Source: Lachnospiraceae bacterium FE2018
Lineage (GTDB): Bacteria > Bacillota > Clostridia > Lachnospirales > Lachnospiraceae
NCBI GenBank assembly: GCA_000702845.1
Contig: JNKK01000014.1
Coordinates: 1 to 64,000, forward strand
Reading direction: 5' to 3'
DNA: 64,000 nt
In this document: in pieces, positions 52,955-61,347 of the stretch
Layout of the letters: the number at the start of each line of letters is the position of its first letter
Position numbering within the stretch: the first letter of the stretch is position 1
Program-made: the position numbers and the translations under genes
The notes under the pieces: generated by a model
What the model was told of the DNA's origin: nothing
The model's database searches: none
The model's input: only the letters and a program-made list of their open reading frames with translations

Positions 52955-54711
52955 TGCGTTTCAAACGGAAGGATACGGCCGGATCGGCTGTACTCTACTC
53001 GCTTGCGCCGCCGGATAAACGGCAGGAGAAGCGTTTTGAAGCATTTTTAAGAAAACAGTACGGACAGGACATCTCTCTGGTTTGGAAGAAGAGTGATGCA
53101 TATCCTGCGGGGTTCCGTCTGGAAGTCGGCTCAGAGGTTTATGACTGGACAGCGGAAGGCAAGCTGCAGCAGCTTAAGGAACGTCTGCAGAAGATCCCGA
53201 CCAGAACCGATAATATTATTTCACTGATCCGGGAAACCGTTGACAACTGGCAGCCGCAGGTGATGCCGCAGGAAATGGGAAAAGTCCTGACGGTAGGTGA
53301 CGGAATTGCTACAATCAGCGGGCTGGAGCATGCGACATACGGTGAAATTCTGATCTTTGCCACCGGTACGCGCGGCATGGTTCAGGAACTGCGCAGGGAT
53401 GAAATCGGCTGCATCCTTTTTGAGGAAGATGATGAAATCTGTGAGGGAACAGAAGTTCGCAGAACAGGAAAAACCGCCGGTGTTCCGGTAGGTGACGCAT
53501 TTCTCGGACGTGTCGTCAATCCGCTCGGCATGCCGGTTGACGGTCTGGGGGAAGTGAAGAGCGAAGGATACCGGCCGGTCGAACAGCCGGCGCCCGGAAT
53601 CATTGACCGTCAGCCTGTCAATACACCGATGGAAACCGGTATTCTGGCAATTGACTCCATGTTCCCGATCGGCCGCGGCCAGCGTGAGCTGATCATCGGA
53701 GACCGTCAGACCGGAAAAACGGCGATTGCGATTGATACCATCCTGAACCAGAAGGGAAAAGATGTAATCTGCATCTATGTCGCGATCGGGCAGAAGTCAA
53801 GTTCGGTCGCGCAGCTGGTCAGCAATCTGCAGATGCGCGGTGCCATGGAATATACCATTGTCGTGACTGCTTCTGCCAGCGACGCTGCGCCGCTGCAGTA
53901 CATTGCGCCGTATTCAGGCTGTGCAATGGGCGAATATTTCATGGAAAAGGGCAGTGATGTCCTGATTATTTATGATGATCTTTCGAAGCACGCAATTGCC
54001 TATCGTTCCATGAGTCTGTTGCTGGAGCGCTCTCCGGGGCGCGAGGCATATCCGGGAGACGTCTTCTATCTGCATTCCAGACTGCTGGAGCGTTCCGCAC
54101 ATCTGTCCGACGAGAAGGGCGGCGGTTCGATGACAGCGCTTCCGATCGTAGAGACACAGGCGGGTGATGTTTCCGCATATATTCCGACGAATATTATTTC
54201 CATCACAGACGGTCAGATCTTCCTCGAGAGCGATCTGTTTTTCTCAGGCCAGCGTCCGGCTGTCAATGTCGGACTTTCTGTCTCCCGTGTCGGCGGTGAC
54301 GCACAGACAAAGGCGATGAAGAAGTCGGCGAGCACACTGCGGCTTGATCTTGCGCAGTACCGCGAGATGGAAGTTTTCACACAGTTTTCCAGTGATCTGG
54401 ATGACGCGACAAAGCGGCAGCTGCAGTACGGTCTCGGCCTGATGCAGATGCTCAGACAGAAACAGTATCGTCCTTATGCACAGCACGAGCAGGTTATTAT
54501 CCTTCTGGTCATGCTGGCACACGGTATGCAGGATGTGCCGCCGGCGGCGATCACAGAATGTATTGATAAAATGCTTGCGTTTTTCCACAGCTCTTACGGT
54601 GCAGTCTGCGAGCAGATTGATGAAACCGGTCTGCTGTCGGAAGAAGACAGAGAAACAATTCTCAAGGCAGGCAGGAAATTTGTGGCCGGATGGCTTACAG
54701 AGAAGAAATAA
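52951..54711 (+). CDS. atpA: F-type ATP synthase alpha subunit with N-terminal delta-CTD-like segment
   Basis: 586 aa, about 80 longer than a normal alpha subunit. Residues about 12-80 resemble the C-terminal domain of the delta/OSCP subunit: a SLAPPDKRQEKRFEAFLRK helix like the delta plSeeq segment, YGQDISLVWKKSD, then PAGFRLEVGSEVYDWTAEG and LQQLKERL, matching the delta GGxxxxxGdxxxDgSxxgrLxxL end. True alpha begins near residue 83 (IISLIRETVDNW). Walker A is GDRQTGKT; the C-terminal domain is complete. The gene occupies the place where atpH normally sits between atpF and atpA, and no other delta gene is in the operon. AAGGAG is seven nt before the ATG. Confidence 0.95.
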   Translation: MMRFKRKDTAGSAVLYSLAPPDKRQEKRFEAFLRKQYGQDISLVWKKSDAYPAGFRLEVGSEVYDWTAEGKLQQLKERLQKIPTRTDNIISLIRETVDNWQPQVMPQEMGKVLTVGDGIATISGLEHATYGEILIFATGTRGMVQELRRDEIGCILFEEDDEICEGTEVRRTGKTAGVPVGDAFLGRVVNPLGMPVDGLGEVKSEGYRPVEQPAPGIIDRQPVNTPMETGILAIDSMFPIGRGQRELIIGDRQTGKTAIAIDTILNQKGKDVICIYVAIGQKSSSVAQLVSNLQMRGAMEYTIVVTASASDAAPLQYIAPYSGCAMGEYFMEKGSDVLIIYDDLSKHAIAYRSMSLLLERSPGREAYPGDVFYLHSRLLERSAHLSDEKGGGSMTALPIVETQAGDVSAYIPTNIISITDGQIFLESDLFFSGQRPAVNVGLSVSRVGGDAQTKAMKKSASTLRLDLAQYREMEVFTQFSSDLDDATKRQLQYGLGLMQMLRQKQYRPYAQHEQVIILLVMLAHGMQDVPPAAITECIDKMLAFFHSSYGAVCEQIDETGLLSEEDRETILKAGRKFVAGWLTEKK

Positions 54712-54732
54712 AGCAGTCAGCAGGATAAATGT

Positions 54733-55650
54733 ATGGCTACAACGAAAGAGATAAAAAACAGAATTAAAAGCGTCAGGGATACGCAGAAGATTACAAATGC
54801 CATGTATCTGATTGCGTCAAAAAAGATGCGCAAGGCAAAAAGTGATCTGGACCGCACCAGGCCGTATTTCAATGCGGTCGGCAATGAGATCCGCCGCGTT
54901 TTCCGTGTGAAGGAAGATGTGGAGAGCCATTACTTTTATCCGCCGCGTTCGGCACCGGATCTGCTGGGACCTTATGCAGTTCTGGTAATCACGGCAGACA
55001 AAGGGCTGGCAGGCGCTTATAACCAGAATGTAATCAAAGAAGCGATGCGGCTTATGAGAAAGCGTGAGACGCTGGGAAAAGGCCAGGATCAGCCGAAGTT
55101 ATTTGTGGTCGGCGAGTACGGGCGGCAGTATTTTCTCTCCCGCAAAATACCGATCGAACAGAGTTTTCTCTATACGGCGCAGAATCCTACGCTGGACCGC
55201 GCCAGAGAGATTACATCGCTTCTGCTCGATCTCTATGACCGCGGTGAGATCGTCAAAGTATACATTGTATATACAGACATGAAGAGTGCCATGCAGGAAG
55301 AAGCACTGTTCCGGCGTCTGCTTCCGTTCCACCGCGGTGATTTCAAGACGGATACGGTGGAGGAGGCGGTCAAGGAGCCGTTTGAGTTTAAACCCTCTGT
55401 GGCGAAGGTGCTCGATGAAGTCGTTCCGACGTATCTGACCGGCTTTATTTACAGCGCGCTGATCGACAGTTTCTGCAGTGAGCAGAATGCGCGCATGATG
55501 GCAATGGATACGGCCAGCAACAACGCGAAAGATCTGATTGCAGACCTCACGATGCAGTACAATCATGTGCGGCAGAGTGCGATTACGCAGGAAATAACTG
55601 AGATTTCTTCCGGCGCGCAGGCGATGCGCAAGAAGAAACAGAATCAATAA
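54733..55650 (+). CDS. atpG: F-type ATP synthase gamma subunit
   Basis: 305 aa. The N-terminal helix KEIKNRIKSVRDTQKITNAM and the C-terminal helix with NARMMAMDTASNNAKDLI and ITQEITEISSGAQAM form the rotor coiled coil; ITADKGLAGAYNQNVI is the conserved central segment. It is close to normal length and is the fifth gene of the operon. Confidence 0.95.
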   Translation: MATTKEIKNRIKSVRDTQKITNAMYLIASKKMRKAKSDLDRTRPYFNAVGNEIRRVFRVKEDVESHYFYPPRSAPDLLGPYAVLVITADKGLAGAYNQNVIKEAMRLMRKRETLGKGQDQPKLFVVGEYGRQYFLSRKIPIEQSFLYTAQNPTLDRAREITSLLLDLYDRGEIVKVYIVYTDMKSAMQEEALFRRLLPFHRGDFKTDTVEEAVKEPFEFKPSVAKVLDEVVPTYLTGFIYSALIDSFCSEQNARMMAMDTASNNAKDLIADLTMQYNHVRQSAITQEITEISSGAQAMRKKKQNQ

Positions 55651-55677
55651 TTACAATATATTTAATATATTACATAG

Positions 55678-57521
<1,844 letters not shown>

Positions 57522-57539
57522 CTGCCTGTTTAGAATTGA

Positions 57540-57598
57540 TGAAAACAGCATTCCATCGCAGACACGCTTTCACCTGCTCATGGATTGCTGTTTTTATA
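57540..57598 (+). terminator. Probable terminator of the atp operon
   Basis: AAAACAGCATTCCAT pairs with ATGGATTGCTGTTTT with one mismatch across a loop of about 24 nt, followed by TTTAT. The long loop makes it less certain. Confidence 0.65.
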
Positions 57599-57631
57599 AT
57601 GTTTGAGAATAATTGCAGATGAGGAAAAGAA

Positions 57632-58282
57632 ATGCGCTTGAGAAATATTCCCGGATCGCGCGAGGAAATCGCTGCGAGCCGGTTTGCAGTCAATGAACCG
57701 GAACAGAACAGAGGCCGCTGGGCGGAAGAATTCGGAAATGATAATCCGCTGCGGATTGAAGTCGGTATGGGAAAAGGCCGGTTTCTGATGAATCTGGCCT
57801 GCGCTTACCCGCAGATCAATTATATCGGGATTGAAATGTACAGCAGTGTCCTGATCCGTGCAATCCAGAAGGCGGAGGTAATCGAACCATGCCCGCAGAA
57901 TTTCCGGTTCATCCGAATGGACGCACAGGCACTCGAGACGGTTTTCGCGCCGGGCGAAGTGGACCGGATTTATCTGAACTTCTCCGATCCCTGGCCAAAA
58001 GCCCGTCATGCGCACAGACGTCTGACTTCCCAGACATTTCTGCGCCGCTACGAAAAGATCCTGAAGAAGGGCGGACAGATCGAATTTAAGACAGACAACC
58101 GGGAACTGTTCGAATACTCACTGGAAGAAATCGCTGTGGCAGGATGGAACCTGCTGGCCGAGACACGGGACCTTCATCACGATCCGGTTCTCAATGAAGG
58201 AAACGTCATGACAGAGTATGAAGAGCGCTTTTCGCTGAAAGGAAATCCGATCTGTAAGCTGATTGCGGCACCGGCGGAATGA
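57632..58282 (+). CDS. trmB: tRNA (guanine-N7-)-methyltransferase
   Basis: 216 aa of the TrmB family, which methylates G46 in tRNA. The SAM loop is IEVGMGKGRFLMNLA (about residues 46-60), IGIEMYSSVL binds the ribose, and the active-site segment is LNFSDPWPKARHAHRRL. Length is normal. GAGGAAAAG precedes the ATG. Confidence 0.95.
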   Translation: MRLRNIPGSREEIAASRFAVNEPEQNRGRWAEEFGNDNPLRIEVGMGKGRFLMNLACAYPQINYIGIEMYSSVLIRAIQKAEVIEPCPQNFRFIRMDAQALETVFAPGEVDRIYLNFSDPWPKARHAHRRLTSQTFLRRYEKILKKGGQIEFKTDNRELFEYSLEEIAVAGWNLLAETRDLHHDPVLNEGNVMTEYEERFSLKGNPICKLIAAPAE

Positions 58283-58378
58283 TTCAGAACAGCCTTGGCA
58301 AACTTGCCCGAATAACAGAAAAAAAGCATTTCATGTCTGTGCAATCAGGCCAAATCTAAAAAAACTATAAAAAAAGGG

Positions 58379-58407
58379 TTGATTTTTTCAGGGCAATCCC
58401 CTATAAT
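58379..58407 (+). promoter_or_regulatory. Promoter of tRNA-Lys
   Basis: TTGATT (58379-58384), 17 bp, TATAAT (58402-58407). The mature tRNA begins 33 bp downstream. Confidence 0.83.
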
Positions 58408-58439
58408 CGTCAATGTGCTCAAACGGGCACGCAATACAT

Positions 58440-58512
58440 GCGCCCTTAGCTCAGTTGGTAGAGCAGTAGACTCTTAATCTATTTGTCCGGGGTTCGAGTC
58501 CCCGAGGGCGCA
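58440..58512 (+). tRNA. tRNA-Lys (CTT)
   Basis: 73 nt. Acceptor GCGCCCT/AGGGCGC, D-loop AGTTGGTAGA, anticodon loop CTCTTAA giving CTT, and T-loop GGTTCGAGTC. Discriminator A; CCA is not encoded. Confidence 0.96.
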
Positions 58513-58561
58513 TAAGGCACTGTTTTTGGTATGAACTACCGAGGGCGGTGTCTTCTTTTTT
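58513..58561 (+). terminator. Terminator after tRNA-Lys
   Basis: GGCACTG and CGGTGTC form a 7-bp stem with three G-U pairs around an internal GGTA/TACC stem, followed by TTCTTTTTTT. Confidence 0.65.
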
Positions 58562-58563
58562 TA

Positions 58564-58791
58564 GCGCATAAGCCCCGTCGGGCCGGTCGTGATTGCCGCA
58601 TATATGCGGGCAATTCACGACCAGATCGACGGGACAACGGAAAGCCGGACGGTTCTGCGAAGCAGAAGGAAAGTCCGGCTTTTCGTTAGTCCTGCGAAAG
58701 CTGCGAAGCAGCGCCGCAGGAAGGGGCTTATGCGCGATGGCGCGAAGCAGCGCCGCAGCGCGAGTTTATGCGCGTCAGTCGTGATCACGAC
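58564..58791. repeat. Multi-hairpin structured non-coding block
   Basis: An outer perfect 13-bp stem (58564-58576 with 58723-58735, GCGCATAAGCCCC type) encloses CCCGTCG/CGACGGG (58574-58580/58627-58633), a long hairpin 58585-58622 (GGTCGTGA arms), a hairpin AAAGCCGGAC/GTCCGGCTTT (58641-58650/58673-58682) with inner TTCTGC-GAA-GCAGAA, and CCTGCG/CGCAGG (58691-58696/58715-58720) with inner GCTGC-GAA-GCAGC. A GGCG/CGCC arm follows, then the perfect palindrome GTCGTGATCACGAC (58778-58791). No credible gene is present. It may be a structured RNA or a mobile structured repeat. Confidence 0.75.
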
Positions 58792-58822
58792 AGGATTGAC
58801 ATTTTATTCCCAGAAGATAGAA

Positions 58823-59266
58823 TCAAATCAGAGGTGCTTCTTCATGGCTGAAGAGTGCATCATTTATTCTGTCGACAGACCACTGTTTGCAGATACCATG
58901 CATTATGATGGCATCTCTGCGGTCTTTGACGTAAAGCTGGGCATACCGGGACTTCTTCAGAATCGCCTGAATTTCATCCAGTGTACATGTCAGTGCGATG
59001 CAGAGTGTCAAAAGCCGGTCTCGGGATGGAGTCCGGCGTCCGTTGAGAATCTGAAAAAGATACACATCGCTCATGCCTGCGCGGCGTGCCAGCTGCGATT
59101 TTGAAATGGCCTGGTCTTTTATGAGGATCCGGAGCATCTCAGCCAGTTCCCCGGAAATAAAATGATCCTGATTTGTCTGCAGAAAGTCATCGAGATGGAT
59201 GCTGTCAGACAGAAGATTCTCCAGTTCATCGGTACGAATTGAATTTCCGGAATTGGATGATTTCAT
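58823..59266 (-). CDS. XRE-family helix-turn-helix regulator
   Basis: 147 aa from the ATG at 59266. Residues about 55-105 hold a Cro/C1-type HTH (ISKSQLARRAGMSDVYLFQI, then LNGRRTPSRDRLLTLCIAL). The N-terminal 45 residues are acidic, and the C-terminus (about 110-147) is unrecognised. An in-frame GTG at 59276 abuts the AAAGGA site; the ATG has an 11-12 nt spacing, so the start is uncertain. It is divergent from the kinase gene, 77 bp away, and could regulate it. Confidence 0.85.
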   Translation of the reverse strand: MKSSNSGNSIRTDELENLLSDSIHLDDFLQTNQDHFISGELAEMLRILIKDQAISKSQLARRAGMSDVYLFQILNGRRTPSRDRLLTLCIALTCTLDEIQAILKKSRYAQLYVKDRRDAIIMHGICKQWSVDRINDALFSHEEAPLI

Positions 59267-59296
59267 AGATGTACACACTCCTTTCCTTTTGATAGG

Positions 59297-59325
59297 ATCA
59301 TATTGTTGTTTATAGAATTCGTCAA
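59297..59325 (-). promoter_or_regulatory. Promoter of the XRE regulator gene
   Basis: On the minus strand TTGACG (59320-59325), 17 bp, TATGAT (59297-59302). Confidence 0.75.
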
Positions 59326-59343
59326 GATATTTGTGGAATCGCG

Positions 59344-60060
59344 ATGGGAAAAATTAATCAATATCAGTTCTTTAACGAACAGATCAAAACGCAATTTGTG
59401 CATATGCGCACGCTGCGCGGGCGGGAAGATCACACGGTCTCTGTTGTCCGCCATGCGAACACCGGGAAGCTGTTTGTTCTGCGCACCTTTAAGGGCAGTG
59501 CAGTTTGCTGCCGGAAATTGCTGGAAATCAAAAGTCCGTATCTTCCGGAACTGTTTGAAGTAGCGGAAGCAGATGGACAGGTGCTGGTTCTGGAAGAATA
59601 TGTTCAGGGGGATTCTATGCACGAGATGCTCTCCGGATCCTGTTTTACTGAAAAGGAAACCGTCCGGATCGCGCGGGATCTCTGCCGCGCGCTTTATGCG
59701 CTTCATTCTATGAATATAATTCACCGGGATATCAAACCGGAAAATATAATTCTGCGGGAGGATCACGCGGTTCTGGTGGATTTCAATGCCGCGCGGATAT
59801 TCAGACAGGAGCAGCTGACGGACACGATTGCGCTTGGTACGGTCGGCTATGCGCCGCCGGAGCAGTTCGGTGTTTCCGGCACAGATGTCCGCTCGGATAT
59901 TTATTCTCTGGGTGTCACTCTGAACATCATGCTGACCGGGACACATCCTTCTGTCAGACTCGCCGCCGGGCGGCTGGGGCGGATTATTACAAAATGCACC
60001 ATGACACAGCCGGACAAACGCTATCAGAATGTCACGCGATTGATGGAGGCGCTGCAATGA
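59344..60060 (+). CDS. Atypical Ser/Thr protein kinase
   Basis: 238 aa, kinase domain only, no membrane segment. The catalytic loop H127-R-D129-I-K-P-E-N134 is intact and GYAPPEQFG is the usual Firmicutes kinase APE-region. Three features are unusual: the Gly-rich loop reads GREDHTVSV, the VAIK lysine position is Arg47 in FVLRTF (with Lys50 nearby), and DFG is DFN (146-148). It may bind ATP weakly or use another lysine. The stop codon overlaps the start of the membrane-anchored lectin gene as ATGA, so the two are made together. The ribosome binding site is weak. Confidence 0.85.
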   Translation: MGKINQYQFFNEQIKTQFVHMRTLRGREDHTVSVVRHANTGKLFVLRTFKGSAVCCRKLLEIKSPYLPELFEVAEADGQVLVLEEYVQGDSMHEMLSGSCFTEKETVRIARDLCRALYALHSMNIIHRDIKPENIILREDHAVLVDFNAARIFRQEQLTDTIALGTVGYAPPEQFGVSGTDVRSDIYSLGVTLNIMLTGTHPSVRLAAGRLGRIITKCTMTQPDKRYQNVTRLMEALQ

Positions 60061-61157
60061 AACCGTGTATCAACTGTGGAAAACAGCTTCCGGACGGGGC
60101 ACATTTCTGCCCGTACTGCACGGCTGTACAGAATAAGAAACAGCAGGCGGCAGAGCCGAAACCGCGCAGAATGAAACTGCGGACGAGCCTTTTCCTGACA
60201 ATCGTTGTGATCATTGCAGCGGTATGTGTTTCGAGCGTTGTGCTGAAACAAAAGAACCAGAACAGAAGCAACGGTCCTGATGTGCAGGAAACCGGACTGG
60301 AATTTGCAGGACATCATTATCAGCTGATTGCGGAAAGCATGGACTGGCAGGAAGCCGTGGAATGGTGCGAAGCAGCCGGCGGACAGCTGGCATGCATCAC
60401 TTCACAGGAGGAAGCAGATGCGGTAAATACAATTCTGCGTCCGGAACTGACGAAAGGAGATGACGGTCTTGGCGGATTCTGGATCGGCGCATACAAAGAA
60501 GTTACCGCTGCGGCAGAATGGGAATGGGTAAACGGATCGCCGGTTACCTTTACTAACTGGGCGGGCGGCAATCCTGATCATTCCGGCACGGTTGTAAAAG
60601 CTGTCTCAGATGAAGGTCACCCCTGGGATGACACACCCTTTGAGGAACACTGTCCGATATATGAGATCGAAGCGTCAGATCGTATGCAGAACGAATCGAA
60701 CGCGGAAACACCGGATTCCGGAGAGATTGTTCAGCTGTTTGAATCTGTGTGCGGCGCCGCATGCGAGTCTGTGACATACGGCGGCCATACCTATATCCTG
60801 ATCGAGAAACGGCTGGACTGGGAGACAGCCCTGCGTCTGCCGGGTGAGGCGGGTCTGGACAGCTATCTCGCGTGCTTTGAAACGGAAGAGGAATATCAGG
60901 CTGTCTCTGCAATTATGGAGTCGGATCTGGAAAAAGACCGCGATGACTGCTGGGGCGGTTACTGGATCGGTCTCCGCCTGAAAACACCGGAAACATACGA
61001 ATGGAAATGGACCAGCGGCGAAGCATTTACTTACAACAACTGGGCTGACGGTCAGCCGGATCAGTCCGGCTATGCGGTCAAAATCGTACCGGACTGGAAT
61101 AATCAGTGGGACGATATTTCCGGGGAGAAACACTGCTTCATCTGTGAGTGGGAATAA
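60057..61157 (+). CDS. Zinc-ribbon, membrane-anchored protein with two C-type lectin domains
   Basis: 366 aa. A zinc ribbon (C4xxC7, C18xxC21) at the N-terminus is followed by a basic segment and one membrane helix (about 44-63), so the rest should face outside. CTLD 1 (about 82-208) has GGFWIGAYK, WEWVNGSPVTFTNW, GGNPD and WDD then EHCPIYEIE. CTLD 2 (about 240-366) has GGYWIGLRL, FTYNNWADGQPD and QWDD with HCFICEWE. QPD and WND-like motifs are the calcium and sugar ligands of galactose-type lectins. CTLD 2 lacks the first disulfide cysteine. It starts inside the kinase stop codon, so kinase and lectin look like a split receptor. Confidence 0.87.
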   Translation: MKPCINCGKQLPDGAHFCPYCTAVQNKKQQAAEPKPRRMKLRTSLFLTIVVIIAAVCVSSVVLKQKNQNRSNGPDVQETGLEFAGHHYQLIAESMDWQEAVEWCEAAGGQLACITSQEEADAVNTILRPELTKGDDGLGGFWIGAYKEVTAAAEWEWVNGSPVTFTNWAGGNPDHSGTVVKAVSDEGHPWDDTPFEEHCPIYEIEASDRMQNESNAETPDSGEIVQLFESVCGAACESVTYGGHTYILIEKRLDWETALRLPGEAGLDSYLACFETEEEYQAVSAIMESDLEKDRDDCWGGYWIGLRLKTPETYEWKWTSGEAFTYNNWADGQPDQSGYAVKIVPDWNNQWDDISGEKHCFICEWE

Positions 61158-61162
61158 AAAGG

Positions 61163-61230
61163 CCACTGACTGCCTGCATAGAATCCAATGTTGGGATACT
61201 ATGCAGGCAGTTAGTGGTTTTGTTTTTTTT
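61163..61230 (+). terminator. Strong terminator after the kinase-lectin operon
   Basis: A 19-bp stem (CCACTGACTGCCTGCATAG with its partner at 61199-61217, one G-T pair) and a run of Ts. Confidence 0.93.
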
Positions 61231-61347
61231 GAAAGGATAAAATTGAAACAGACAGGTATGTAGTCAGCATTGACCGAAATCAAAAACGATGAGAGTTGAA
61301 CTGCAATAGAAAGCAACCAGAGAGGATATCAGACGGAGGTACCAAGG

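Noticed and set aside
58283-58378. Small gene or terminator after trmB
   Set aside because: No reading frame with a ribosome binding site and no stable stem followed by Ts is seen.
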